From Prorocentrum cordatum (Eukaryota; Sar; Dinophyceae; Prorocentrales; Prorocentraceae): a DNA stretch of 64,000 nucleotides. How positions within the stretch are numbered: position 1 is the first letter of the stretch; each line of letters opens with the position of its first letter. The notes under the pieces are model-generated. The model did no database searches and was not told where the DNA came from. It saw only the letters and a list, made by a program, of their open reading frames with translations. The stretch is from contig CAUYUJ010002080.1 of the NCBI GenBank assembly GCA_963575745.1, positions 509,049 to 573,048 of the forward strand. The letters are read 5' to 3'. The translations under genes were made by a program, and so were the position numbers. This document shows positions 10,201-21,065 of this stretch, piece after piece.

Positions 10201-11717
10201 CTAATTTGCGTGACGTCTAATTTTGGAAAAATCACTGGCTTCACCCAAGACCAACCTTAGCAACTTACCCTCGACCTTGGACGCTGGTTCGTCCCTCTCT
10301 CCCAGCTCAGACAGCGCTTGCACATCAAGCTGCAACTGTTTGGTCCAAGCAAGGGTCCCTGGGAGAACTTCACCCTCGCTCGACACTTCAATATTCGTTG
10401 CCTCATACTGTGCCTGGCCGACCAGGGCAGCAATGACCCGACGATGGTTTTTCTGCCTCGCGACGATGTCCTACAGCCGCTTCAGAGTCCGAGCCCTGAG
10501 CTCGACAAAAATGCTGCTGTACTTCATGATGCGCTGACCTTCTAGATAACGAGCTGCTCGTGCTTACAGACCTTGACGTACCGTGTGCTTCCGATGGGAT
10601 ACCACTCGTGCGTATTTGAATACTACTTGCTCCAGGGGCTCTAGAGATTGTTTCGTAAACGATTTCTTCGTACCCGATACATGAGATTCTAAGCCCGATC
10701 GGGTCGCATTCACCACCGTTCCCACGAAAACGATACACTCTAAACGTTGAACAACTTGAAGGGTACTCCAGAAAACTTCCATTTTGTTCCACGCCGTGTT
10801 TGCTGCCCGAAACCTCGCGTGCTTTGCGGCCGGAGACCCATTGTTAAACTGTTTTTTGCTCCCCCAAACGTACATGGCAGCGGAAGCCCTTCTCCCTGCA
10901 AGCCCGAGACTCCACTTGCGAAACCCATGGTTGACCTGTGACGCCAGTGGCCCCGCTCCCTGGATCGATACTCCAGATTTCGTAATAAAAGGGAGGGGGT
11001 CTGGACCCTCCAAGCCATTTCAGACCTCCCCCGTGGGAGAACCCTCCAAAACATCGTCCCCAGACCCCCCCAGGCCCTCCAAGATAGCCTGGAAGAGACC
11101 CCCCCCGAAATGAGACCCCCCTCCCTTTATTACGAAATCTGGAGTACATGATGTTGATCCGCTCCCATGCTTTTCCTTGCCACATCGTCGACGAACGTGG
11201 ACGTCGCCACGTCGATGATATTTGTGTCGTGCGCTGACTGAACGGCTGCGGGCAATGTCGTGTGCAATGCTCGCTGCCGTGGCTCCTCATTTCGTATAGC
11301 ATGCATGCTGTCGAAGCCGTAACCATATGTTTTGACGAAGAGCTTGGTGGCTGCATGATCTCCTGGCAGTACTCCTGATCAATTTGCCATGTGTGCATTC
11401 TCCAATCCATCTGACTGGACGAAAATACTGGTATAACCCCTCTGCATGAACAAATCCTCCTTTCCCTCTTTCACAATTTCTAAGACCGCGTGCTCAACTT
11501 TCCCCTCGTGAGCACAGGAGAATGCATTGCTGGTGTCATGGTGCCGCGTTTTGTGTGCCACTTCTGCTCGCCTCAAACGTGTAGGTTCACATTGTTGAGC
11601 CAATATCGCGTCTTCACGCGGTCGGTGGGGTATCCCTCCATGCACCTTATAAGGGTACTCTTGGTCGCGCTTCAGCAAAGATCTGTGGGATGATCTGCCC
11701 AGCCAGCAGAACACCAT
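10201..11717 (-). pseudogene. LINE-type retrotransposon relic with reverse transcriptase motifs, split by a MITE
   Basis: Minus-strand remnant of a non-LTR retrotransposon. From 11717 one frame contains REDAILAQQCEPTRLRRAEV and then KTRHHDTSNAF, the palm motif with the first catalytic Asp. A shifted frame carries ATKLFVKTYGYGFDSM and TSTFVDDVARKSMG; FVDD (11184-11195) is the catalytic YxDD-type box. The MITE at 10969-11146 interrupts it there. Beyond the MITE the post-palm region resumes (TVVNATRSGLESHVSGTKKS). The C-terminal region contains YSSIFVELRARTLKRL, then a TAG at 10471-10473, then DIVARQKNHRRVIAALVGQ. At least one frameshift, one nonsense codon and the insertion show it is dead. The N-terminal endonuclease region is absent. 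Confidence 0.72.
10969..11146 (+). mobile_element. MITE family M, copy 1 (inside a LINE)
   Basis: The element runs from TA-CTCCAGATTTCGTAAT to ATTACGAAATCTGGAG-TA, with terminal inverted repeats of about 30 bp and a TA duplicated on each side, as for Tc1/mariner-type MITEs. It has no coding capacity. Removing it rejoins the two halves of the LINE relic, so it inserted after the LINE. Confidence 0.9.
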
Positions 11718-11845
11718 GATACCATGATTGGCATTTCACCCGCGGTTCCCGGTTTGCCGCTGTGTGTTGGCCAGTCTGCAGCACGGTGCTTCATGCCATA
11801 CCGCTGGTGCTCTGCCCCCAGCACAAAGACACCAGCACAACTGGA

Positions 11846-11995
11846 AGAGAAGGGAGGGAGGAGGAGGAAGGGGAGGAGGGCTGAGAGGAGGGAGGGAGGG
11901 AGAGGATGGAGGGTGAGGAGGGAGAGGAAGAAGCGGAGGAGGGTGGAGAATGGAGGGTGGAGGGAGAGGAGGAAGGGAGGGAGGCCGAGGCAGGC
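11846..11995. repeat. Polypurine GGA-rich tract
   Basis: Imperfect GGA/GAGG repeats on the plus strand. Confidence 0.85.
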
Positions 11996-12008
11996 CGTGG
12001 CCTGCTCC

Positions 12009-12112
12009 GAGAATGTCCGTCGCTGGGTGGAGGGCGGCCTCGTAGAGCGCGGTCAGGTCCCCCACCTTGACGTCGCTCCAGTGCGAGGCCTTCGCGCGCC
12101 CCTCTTGGCAGA
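12009..12112 (-). CDS. Candidate exon, function unrecognised
   Basis: The minus strand reads FCQEGRAKASHWSDVKVGDL and then TALYEAALHPATDIL with almost every codon ending in G or C, the same rhythm as other exon islands here. It is flanked by microsatellites. The acceptor is probably near the CTGCCAAG at 12102-12108 or a little upstream; no GT donor is obvious. No family is recognised. Confidence 0.35.
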
Positions 12113-12141
12113 AAGCCGCGTCCCCCACCCCGGGCTCCTTC

Positions 12142-12240
12142 CCGACGACGTCGACGACGACGACGACGACCTCCGGCGACGTCGACGACGACGACGTCGA
12201 CGACGACGACGACGTCGACGACGACGACCTCCGGCGACGT
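12142..12240. repeat. GAC trinucleotide microsatellite
   Basis: GACGAC/GTCGAC repeats interrupted twice by the identical phrase CTCCGGCGACGT, suggesting duplication of a larger block. The following 280 bases (12241-12524) are GC-rich and CTC-rich, with no gene seen. Confidence 0.9.
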
Positions 12241-12524
12241 GGCCCTGGGCTCTTCCCGACTGCGAGGGCGGCAGGCCGCCCGCCAGGCGCCGGGCGTGCA
12301 GGGGCGCGCCGCCCCCGCGCGGCGCCGCCGCCGCCCGCCCGAGGGTCCCGTCGGCTCCCTGCTGCCTCCACCCCCCCCCCTTGTCCTCTCCTTCTCCGCC
12401 ACCTCTTCCTCCTCCGCCTCCGCCTGCGCCTCCTCCTCCTCCTCCTCCACCTCCCTGAGGTCTGGACGTTGCAGTTTTGCCGCACGGGGCATTCTCGCCC
12501 AACTTCAGGCCCCGGGACCATTTC

Positions 12525-12780
12525 GGGTTGGCCCAAAAAAGGGGGTCCAGCGACAAGGGGGTGGTGCAATAGATTTGGTGCAGTGGATTTGTGGTGTTGC
12601 AACACATTTGAGGCGTGCAGTACATCCGGGGCGCACATGTATTGCTGGATTTTCGCGTGCAATGCAGTACTTGTAATACAACGCAATCCAATTCTCCAAC
12701 GCAGTACATTTGCAATACAATTGCCCCAAACCTATTGCACCACCCCCTTTCAGCTTGACCCCCTTTTGGGTCACCCAAAC
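12525..12780. mobile_element. Foldback element, about 256 bp
   Basis: The left arm (12525 to about 12580, with CCCAAAAAAGGGGGTC and GGGGGTGGTGCAATAG) is the reverse complement of the right arm (about 12728-12780), allowing a few mismatches. Arms of about 50 bp enclose a spacer rich in GTAATACA/GCAGTACA words. There is no coding potential. It is probably a non-autonomous transposon; no clear target duplication was found. Confidence 0.7.
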
Positions 12781-12926
12781 CAATACAAAGCATTTGCGGC
12801 AGATTTGGAGGCCCCGGTCGTTTTTTTCTGCGCTGTGCTGTGCCGTTTTCTGCAATGTCGGATCTCAAGGGGGCCCCCTCCTCTGCTTCGGCATCCAGGA
12901 GGAGAGTTGAGTACATCGGAAGTTGG

Positions 12927-13681
12927 GGGGTGAGATCGAAGTGGAACGGAGAACCCCCAACCGGGAAATCGGTTTCGGTTTCGTGTTCGTGTCGTGCGTG
13001 CGGGCGAGGCGAAGCTGCGTGCGCGGGCGAGAGGACTTCATTCTGCTGTCGCTAATGGTTCGCCAACATAAATGTTTCCCCCGCCGGCGCGTGTCAAGCG
13101 GTGGCCCGCATTGTCCCGTCGGTTGCCCGCCGTTGTCCTGTCTGTCGCTAGTGGTTCGCCAACGTAAATGTTCCCCCCGCCGGCGCGTGTCAAGCGGTGG
13201 CCCGCATTGTCCCGTCGGTTGCCCGCCGTTGTCCTGTCTGTCGCTAGTGGTTCGCCAACATAAATGTTTCCCCCGCCGGCGCGTTTCAAGCGGTGGCCCG
13301 CATTGTCCCGTTGGTTGCCCGCCGTTGTCCTGTCTGTCGCTAGTGGTTCGCCAACATAAATGTTTCCCCCGCCGGCGCGTGTCAAGCGGTGGCCCGCATT
13401 GTCCCGTCGGTTGCCCGCCGTTGTCCTGTCTGTCGCTAGTGGTTCGCCAACATGTCCCTGCCAGTGCACGCATCGTCGACTGGACCGTCGTGGGGTGAGT
13501 GCCGCGTCGCGCAGCGGCAAACCGAATGACACAAAACGCCCAAGCGAAAAACAAACAGAAATCCGCCACGTCATCCACACCATCATCGGCCATCAGCACC
13601 ACATTCACCACAGTTGTCGTCATGAGCCACCCCCCTCCCACCCCCCCCCACAACCTCCTTATCACCCGCAGGTGGTCGTAT
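12927..13681 (+). mobile_element. Element family E, copy I
   Basis: The start matches the two other copies: GGGTGAGATCGAAGTGGAA, then AAATCGGTTTCGGTTTCGTG and GTGCGGGCGAGGCGAAG. The end also matches: CCTCCTTATCACCCGCAG, then GGTGGTCGTAT. Between the ends this copy carries a 96-bp tandem array instead of the interior shared by the other two. Confidence 0.75.
13057..13448. repeat. 96-bp tandem array inside element E
   Basis: Four units of exactly 96 bp start at 13057, 13153, 13249 and 13345, with a fifth beginning at 13441. Each starts GGTTCGCCAAC. Units are nearly identical, so the array is young. 96 is a multiple of three, so several frames stay open across all units (for example repeating PRRRVSSGGPHCPVGCPPLS). 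I regard those as artefacts. Confidence 0.93.
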
Positions 13682-13754
13682 GAGTATCGAGGGGAAGGTT
13701 CGAGGAGGGTGGGCCGGAGGATCGAGGGTCGAGGATGAAGATGAGAGGATCGAT

Positions 13755-13905
13755 GAAGGCATGGTCCGGACTGCCCCGTCTCCGAGAGGCGGTGGCCGTC
13801 TCCGACGGGTTCACCCAGTGGAAGAACCGCAGGCGGCTCCAGTCGCCCAGCCAGCCGCCCCGGCTGCTGGCGAACTCGTTGGCGTCCTTGGCGCGCACAA
13901 ACACA
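13755..13905 (-). CDS. Candidate exon with strong codon rhythm
   Basis: The minus strand reads AKDANEFASSRGGWLGDWSR, then LRFFHWVNPSETAT, with nearly every third base G or C. This is one of the clearest coding stretches in the window. It fades towards 13755 into CGAGGAT-type repeats. Splice sites are not obvious and no family is recognised. Confidence 0.45.
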
Positions 13906-14099
13906 ACACGCTTTACATGCACAAGCGCGAATGTCACTCCCAAAGATGGCACACATGATGTTCTGCGGTCAAGAACTTTGAATCACGTGTCGCAGCGGCG
14001 GCCCAGGGCGACACGCTAAGCCCTGCGAACGGATAGCGTGTCGCTCCGCTCGACGGCGCAGGAGGCTAGGAACAACTGGGGAAACTGACGCCCGGGGAC

Positions 14100-16215
14100 T
14101 GGGAGGTGGTGAGCGTGTCGCGCCGAGGCGCGGTGGGCCAGAATCGGCAACGCGAAACGCTAAGAACAATTTGTCGACTGTATGTCCCTCAAACATCACA
14201 ATTGGCATAATAACTTGCATCATGATCGCCACGGTGATCAACACAATGGGCCCCTTGGCGCTGCATGCTCCGGCCACGTACAAAAATTCGAGCACGAAGC
14301 ATGTCATTGGTAGTCTGAGCCGCAGATAGGCCCATACTGGTCTCAAGTTGCGAGTGCCATCTGGCCCAATACTCCAAATTTCGTAATAAAAGGGAGGGGG
14401 TCTGGACCCTCCAAGACAAGCCATTTCAGACCTCCCCCGTGGGAGAACCCTCCAAAACATCGTCCCCAGACCCCCCAGGCCCTCCAAGATAGCCTGGAAC
14501 AGACCCCCCCCCGAAATGAGAACCCCCTCCCTTTATTACGAAATCTGGAGTATTCAGGACTGGACGGTCAGGTGGTCAAGCGATCGGCCAAGCCACACAA
14601 TCAGCCCGAGAAGTTCGGACGGCCGATGACCGCACGACGCGTGACGCTTGTGAGTGCGATCGACAAGTTGTTCGACTGGCAGGCGCTGAGCTGTCGACGT
14701 CGAGCGCCACGACCTGGCGCGGGCGGTGTAGCCAAGAAAGGGCGAAACTGAATGGGGCAACCGAAGGGAGATGGAGACGGATGGACGAATAAGGAGCAAC
14801 AAAACAGGATCGAGGGGCGGAGGCGGTTGAGGAATGAGACGCGCTCCCTGCGCAACCAAGCCTGCACGAACCACGCGCGCGGCCTGACTGCTGGCACGGC
14901 ATACTGATGCGCTTCTAAAGCATTTTGTGCATGCCAATGTCGGGTCCTCGGCTCCGATGGTGTTGAACAACATGTGCACCAGGGGGGCGTACCGCATTCG
15001 AGAGAGGGAGGCACTATGGCCATCCCTCCGCGTGTCGCTTTGCAGAAATGGGTGGATCGAGAACCGCGTTGCTGCTCTTGCACCGCACCGTAACCTCACA
15101 ACTGGATCCTCCGAATATGAACATGAAACGCCATCCTCATCGTATCGAAGCGTGAAGCTCCGAATATCCGGATCTTTTGCAATGTCGTCACCGCGCCGCG
15201 CATTTCGCACCGGCAATCTCGCTCCAACTTCGCGTGGCCGTGAGAATCTCCTTCTTCGAAATCTGCCGCACTGTTTGGTGCCTCAAACTGCAATGGTCCA
15301 CTCTTTGCAAATTCTTATGCCGAACGCGTGACTCTTCAGGCCAGGGGGGGGACAACTCTCGATTTCACTAACGATTCCCACTCAACTGTCAATTGGCCCG
15401 TCGCCAATGCGAGCGAGTCTCGCGATGAAACCAGCTGGGTGGAGACGGCATGCACGTCGTTCATCAACGCTGTGCGTCTCGTCATCATGCTCGTCATCGG
15501 CAAACGACCCAATCTGTTAGTCTCACACCAAGACGACGAAGAGTCCGATGACGCTGGAAGGGCAGGATCGGCAAACAATTTCCGAGCGTGATGTGGACTA
15601 TGTCATGGGTCGACACGCTTCCAGCAGTCAGGGCTACGGCCCACGGCAGAGTCCTGCGCCTTCACCAACTCTGCCTCTCTCGTGTGTAATGATGTCGGTT
15701 GCCCAGCAGCGATCGGGCTGCAGTATCAAGAGCTGCGGCAACGAAACTGAATGATGACTGTACATGCGATGTAATCGTAGATGCTGGCGGCGAAATACAT
15801 GATCACAGTGAGACCCGATCGAAGAAGCAACGCGAATGTCGAGACCACTGATGCAAGTGGCACGTGAACGCCTCGTCCAGCCTAGAGCGGACATCGGCGT
15901 GCACATGAAGAATGACTAGGTGACTGAAGCCCGTGAAGTAAAGCTTGAGAGGAATAGGAACACGCTGATCAGGAACTCTTCGCTGGTGAAGAACAGGGGA
16001 ATGAATGTTAGGATGAATAGAGTTGCGCATGTGGTTATAATCAAGGTGGTTGTAATAGCATCAATCGCCCTTGACACATCAGCAACGCTCTTCGTGCAAT
16101 GAAGTCGTAGACAGACGACGCTACGGATGATGATGGTGAGGTGGAGCAGAAACGACACCGATATACAAGTAATCATTTTTGTATACACATCTGTGTGCAT
16201 GCAACATACACACAT
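14100..16215 (-). pseudogene. Coding-like segments of a possible membrane protein gene, broken by a MITE
   Basis: Several minus-strand stretches have natural protein composition in different frames. Near 16130-15920: SRAIDAITTTLIITTCATLF and SEEFLISVFLFLSSF, which look like membrane segments. At 15578-15336: TALMNDVHAVSTQLVSSRDS. At 15293-15096: CEMRGAVTTLQKIRIFGASR. At 14360-14150: RLPMTCFVLEFLYVAGACSA and IVLITVAIMMQVIMPIVMFE, again hydrophobic. These could be exons of one gene or the relic of one. The MITE at 14370-14552 interrupts the last part. I cannot name the protein; an ion channel or transporter is possible but unproven. Confidence 0.3.
14370..14552 (+). mobile_element. MITE family M, copy 2
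   Basis: Same ends and interior as copy 1, with TA at both borders. The left arm has one change (CTCCAAATTT). Confidence 0.9.
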
Positions 16216-16320
16216 CTACATATAATACACATGCATGTGTGAACGCACACGTGTGTATCAATTCGTATATGCATGTATGTAGGAAGAGAAATACATGTAC
16301 AAACATGCATATGTGTAAGT
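16180..16320. repeat. ACATACAC/ATGTGTAT alternating purine-pyrimidine tract
   Basis: Imperfect CA/TG and TA dinucleotide words (ACACATCTACATATA, CATGCATATGTGT) run up to the end of element E copy III. Confidence 0.75.
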
Positions 16321-16907
16321 ATACGACCATTCTTCGGGTGATAAGAAGGTTGGGCAAGGGGCAAGAGGCAACTCCCAGTTCGCCCCAGAGGGCGGCCGCG
16401 CGTGGGGACGGGAGGAGGCACCGGGGCGCCGCTCACTCAGTCGCCTGACACATATAAAAGAAACACCAAGTGACAACACCTGCGATGACTGTGATGGCGA
16501 TGAGGTGGCGACCTCATCAAGAGATCTCTCTATCGACCTTACGAGACACCATCGGGACACCACGATGGGGCACCCCCAGCCACGGGAGGGCAACCCCAGC
16601 CAAAGATCTGTTGCGATCGATCGCGCTATCTTACTATCGATATCGCTATCTCACGATCGATCTCACGATCACGATCGATCACGCAGGAGCCATCGTTGAG
16701 ACACATCGAACCACCGACTGGGCACCCCGCGCCACCGACGGGGCACCCCCGTGCCACCGACCGGGCACCCTAGGCACCGGCGCGTCCGGCGGCATCATTC
16801 CTCTCGCGTGCCCGCGCAACTTCGCCTCACCCGCACGCACGACACGAACACGAAACCGAAACCGACATCCCGGTGGAGGGCTCTCCGTTCCACTGCGACC
16901 TCACCCC
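16321..16907 (-). mobile_element. Element family E, copy III (inverted)
   Basis: Reverse complement of the family. Its start (near 16907) matches GGGTGAGGTCGCAGTGGAA and AACCGAAACCGACAT on the plus strand; its end (near 16321) matches CTTATCACCCGAAG then ATGGTCGTAT. The interior shares GGGGTGCCCCGTCGGTGGC and GATCGATCGTGAGATCGATC words and the GCCATCACAGTCATCGCA segment with copy II at 33.2 kb. Confidence 0.75.
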
Positions 16908-17489
16908 AAACATTGAAGTGTATATATATACATAGACAATATAACCTGTCTTGAAGGAGCTACGCATAGTGGTACCTTTCGCTGGAAGTAGCTTCGAATA
17001 TCTCCTTCTCCTCAGGACCAGAACAACGGTGAGGCCAATACAATGTAATACGTACGGTCCGCCTCGCATGAATTCTATAATTATCCAGCAAGCTGTACGT
17101 CCCTTTCGCATCACACCCCTTTCGCATCACACCGTTTCGTCACGCGAAGCGCCCTGTGCCGCGCGGAGAAGACTCATCGCGCAACCTTCGGCAACGTTCA
17201 CTTCCTCTAATCCCTGCGCAACCCTCGGTGTATTACCTTCGACACCGCCTGCTGAACACCTCCTCACCACCAACGCTGCATAGTACAGTTTTTTCCCGCA
17301 ACCCCGAACCCTAAAATCTCGGCGGCGACGATGCTCGTCCGGCCCCGTGGTGGGTGCTTAACCTTGGCTTTGGCATCCCGTCGCTCCCTGGCGGCCCCAC
17401 TGTGTGATTCGCACGGTGGCCGCGCCTCAGCTTCGGCGGCCAGCACCCGCAGGAGGTCCCCTTCGTGAGCCCTCCAGCTCTGGCTGGGT
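16908..17489. other. No gene supported
   Basis: An AT-richer stretch with a TATATATA word near 16920, followed by mixed sequence. CTTTCGCATCACACC is duplicated at 17103-17130. No coding rhythm was found. Confidence 0.4.
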
Positions 17490-17645
17490 AGTCGAAGCCA
17501 ATCTGGCGCCAATCTGGCAGGCCCAATCTGGCAAACGGGGGCAATGTGGCGAGGGAGCCAACGCGAATCCAGTCTGGCGAATAACCCAAGTCATCCAGTT
17601 TGGCCAGGCCAGATTGGCCCTTGGGGCCCAATCCAATCTGACAGC
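17490..17645. repeat. CCAATCTGGC-type short repeats
   Basis: The word AATCTGGC/CAGTCTGGC recurs at least six times at irregular spacing. Confidence 0.6.
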
Positions 17646-17834
17646 GTGGCCTTCGACTACTCAGTCTGGGGCCAGGCCTCCCTTCTGGCCCTGCAGGTGA
17701 GGCGACACACTGCCGACGGATCGGCGATGGGCCGCCCCGATGGTAAAAACCCGCGCGCCGCTGGTAAGGCTAGGGCCAGCGGGCCCCTCTCGGCCATCAG
17801 TGGGCCATTGGGGGCCGAGCGGTGCATTCCCCCC

Positions 17835-18018
17835 TACTCCAGATGTCGTAATGAAAGGGAGGGGGTCTCATTTCGGGGGGGGGTCTCTTCCAGGCTATCT
17901 TGGAGGGCCTGGGGGGGTCTGGGGACGATGTTTTGGAGGGTTCTCCCACGGGGGAGGTCTGAAATGGCTTGTCTTGGAGGGTCCAGACCCCCTCCCTTTT
18001 ATTACGAAATCTGGAGTA
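17835..18018 (-). mobile_element. MITE family M, copy 3 (inverted)
   Basis: Complete copy in reverse orientation relative to copies 1, 2 and 4, with TA at 17835-17836 and 18017-18018. The left arm has two substitutions (GATGTCGTAATGAAA). Confidence 0.9.
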
Positions 18019-18419
18019 TGCGCATCCCCCCCCTATCGTTGCCCCGGAGTGGTGGTCATCCACAGCAGCCCGCGTCCGAGGCCCCAGGCCCCGTGCGAGC
18101 ACGACGGCGGGTGCTGCGCACTGGCCTCCGCGGCCCGCGGCTGGTGATCCCCCGTTCTGTGGCCCTCTCCCGCGTCCCCCGCGGCAAGTGCTGCACCCCC
18201 CACGTGGCCCATGCCCCCTATCGTGCCCCTTGTCGAGCCCCCTTGTCGCCCCTGGCTCCTGGTGGCCCGTGCACCCCTCGTCGCCCGTGGTCCATGCCCC
18301 CCACATGCCCCCCGTCGAAGCCCCCTCGTGAACGGCCCGTGGCGGGTATCGATCCTTGGCCTTCGGCGGGCCGCGGCTCCTCTTGCTTCCACGTGGTCGA
18401 CACGCTGCACGGCGCCCTT
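18019..18419. other. GC-rich low-complexity stretch
   Basis: Dominated by irregular CCATGCCCCC and TGGCCCGTG words. No coding rhythm was found on either strand. Confidence 0.4.
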
Positions 18420-18545
18420 CTGCAGTGACAAATCTCCACCTGCTGGTGTCAGCATCTCGTGGCTGCGGTAGGCCAGGGAAACGCTCCCCAAATGCCTCGA
18501 TGTTGCATTCTGCCCGTCGACCCGTCGGCGACCTCCTACGCACAG
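18420..18545 (-). CDS. Weak candidate exon
   Basis: The minus strand reads AECNIEAFGERFPGLPQPRD then ADTSRWRFVTA, ending close to a CTGCAG. A second frame is also open here, so the frame choice is uncertain. Confidence 0.22.
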
Positions 18546-18934
18546 CAACGCAAATAAGTTGCGCAGAGAAGCCTAACGAAAAACATGGGTATGATGAGGA
18601 GCAGGGGGCAGAAAAAGGAACAGATGCGCAGAACCAGGGGCGGGGCGACCTTCAGCTGAGGCATCTCCTCCGGCGGGAACCTTAGACGGGTGTGAGGAGG
18701 GGGGAGGTGCCCGGGGAGTGGGACGAGGAGGAATAGAAACATGAGGCTGACGACGATGAGAACTGATGAGAAATAGGGGGCGGGAGGACAAGAGAAGAGG
18801 AGGACGGGGAGGAACACAGAGGACAGAAGAGGAATGATTCTGAGGAGGTTTGGAAAAACTACAAGCAATAGGTAGAGGGCGGTAAAAGGACGAGGAGGAT
18901 AACGGATAGTGAGGAGGAAGGGGAGGAGGAGGAG

Positions 18935-19021
18935 GAAGGCGGATGACGATGATGATGACGATGCTGATGCTGATGCTGATGCTGATGATGATGATGCTGC
19001 TGCTGATGATGATGATGATGC

Positions 19022-19090
<69 letters not shown>

Positions 19091-19092
19091 CA

Positions 19093-19149
<57 letters not shown>

Positions 19150-19150
19150 C

Positions 19151-19212
<62 letters not shown>
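18935..19212. repeat. GAT trinucleotide microsatellite
   Basis: GATGAT with GAC and GCT variants for about 275 bases, very pure from 19024. It is preceded by purine-rich DNA (18560-18934) without a gene. Frames through it give poly-Asp or poly-Met and are artefacts. Confidence 0.97.
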
Positions 19213-19213
<1 letters not shown>

Positions 19214-19689
19214 GGGGGAGGAGGATCGCACCCTCCTCAGGCCCAGTCCATCCCTGGGTGAGAGCAGCACGCGCAGAATCCCTATTCTTGGGAATTGCAC
19301 ATGCGCGGGTAAGGACAGGACAGGACAGGCGCCGATGTGCGCCCCGGGGGGCGGCCCTCTAACATCTCGGCGGGGGCGCCGTAGCGCCGAAACTCAAATG
19401 TCGTAGTACGTGGTCACTTTATGATCTCGAGTGTGTACTGTTGGCTCCACTGGTACAATCCTTGCCATGGGTTTGAACCTGTAGCGTCGTAAAAAAGGGG
19501 CGCGTTTGCCTCGCATGCGTTTGTGCGAAACCCATCACCTCGGCAATCGTTTGTGTAGTTTGTATTATCCCGGCAAAGCAATCTAACAGCGATGTGTAGG
19601 AGCATATCTGGAAACATTCCCCTTAAGATTCGGATGAGAATCCAGTTGTAGAATTCTGCTGTTCTCGCAATCGTAGTCGCATTCGCGAT
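19213..19689. other. No gene supported
   Basis: Mixed unique sequence between two microsatellites. No coding rhythm, repeat or motif was recognised. Confidence 0.4.
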
Positions 19690-21060
19690 GACTGTCGCAG
19701 TGGCAATGGCAGTCGCAGTGACAGCCTCAGCCTGCCTCAGCCTCAGCCTCAGCCTGCCTCAGCCTCAGCCTGCCTCTGCCTCAGCCTCAGCCTGCTTCAG
19801 CCTCAGCATCAGTCTGCCTTCAGCCTCGGCCTCGGCCTCAGCCTGCCTCAGCCTCACCCTGCATCCTCAGCCTCAGCCTCAGCCTCAGCCTCAGCTGCTC
19901 AGCCTCAGCCTCAGCCTGCCTCTGCCTCAGCCTCAGCCTGCCCCAGCCTCAGCCTCAGTCTGCCGTCGGCCTCGGCCTCGGCCTCAGCCTGCCTCAACCT
20001 CAGCCTGCCTCAACCTCAGCCTCAGCCTGCCTCAGCATCACCCCGCCTCAGCCTCAGCCTCGGCCTCAGCCTGCCTTAGCCTCAGCCTGCTTCAGCCTCA
20101 GCTTCAGTCTGCCTGCAGCCTCGGCCTCAGCCTCAGCCTGCCTCAGCCTCAGCCTGCATCAGCCTCAGCCTCAGCCTCAGCCTGCCTCAGCTCAGCCTGC
20201 CTCAGCCTCAGCCTCAGCCTGCCTCAGCCTCAGCCTCAGCCTGCTTCAGCCTCAGCCTCAGTCTGCCTTCAGCCTCGGCCTCAGCCTCAGCCTGCCTCAG
20301 CCTCAGCCTGCATCAGCCTCAGCCTCAGCCTCAGCCTGCCTCAGCATCAGCCTGCCTCAGCCTCAGCCTCAGCCTGCCTCAGCCTCAGCCTCAGCCTGCT
20401 TCAGCCTCAGCCTCAGTCTGCCCTCAGCCTCGGCCTCAGCCTCAGCCTGCCTCAGCCTCAGCCTGCATCAGCCTCAGCCTCAGCCTCAGCCTGCCTCAGC
20501 ATCAGCCTGCCTCAGCCTCAGCCTGCCTCTGCCTCAGCCTCAGCCTGCTTCAGCCTCAGCCTCAGTCTGCCTTCAGCCTCGGCCTCAGCCTCAGCCTGCC
20601 TCAGCCTCAGCCTGCATCAGCCTCAGCCTCAGCCTCAGCCTGCCTCAGCATCAGCCTGCCTCAGCCTCAGCCTCAGCCTGCCTCAGCCTCAGCCTCAGCC
20701 TGCTTCAGCCTCAGCCTCAGCCTGCCTCAGCCTCACCCTGCATCAGCCTCAGCCTCAGCCTGCCTCAGCCTCAGCCTTAGCCTGCCTCAGCCTCAGCCTC
20801 AGCCTGCTTCAGCGTCAACCTCAGTCTGCCTTCAGCCTCGGCCTCAGCCTCAGCCTGCCTCAGCCTCAGCCTCAGCCTCAGCCTGCCTCAGCCTCAGCCT
20901 GCCTCAGAATCAGCCTCAGCCTCAGCCTCAGCCTCAGCCTGCCCCAGCCTCAGCCTCAACCTGCTTCAGCTTTAGCTTCAGTCTGCCTTCAGCCTCGGCC
21001 TCAGCCTCAGCCTGCCTCGGCCTCAGCCCGCTTCAGCCTCAGCATCAGCCTGCCTCAACA
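19690..21060. repeat. CTCAGC hexamer array with higher-order structure
   Basis: About 1.37 kb of CTCAGC/CTCAGCCTGC repeats. The marker phrase CAGTCTGCC followed by a CAGCCTCGGCC or GTCGGCCTCGG variant starts at 19810, 19956, 20105, 20259, 20414, 20563, 20822 and 20979, so the array has a higher-order unit of about 146-157 bp with one double-length gap. A 488-codon plus frame rich in Ser, Leu, Pro and Gln spans it, but all three frames are open and I do not call it a gene. Confidence 0.93.
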
Positions 21061-21065
21061 TTCAA

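Noticed and set aside
13057-13448. CRISPR-like regular repeats
   Set aside because: Units are contiguous 96-bp tandems without unique spacers, in a eukaryotic repeat element.
18909-19406. Poly-Asp and poly-Met frames (also at 23564-24452)
   Set aside because: Direct products of GAT trinucleotide arrays, with no flanking protein-like sequence.
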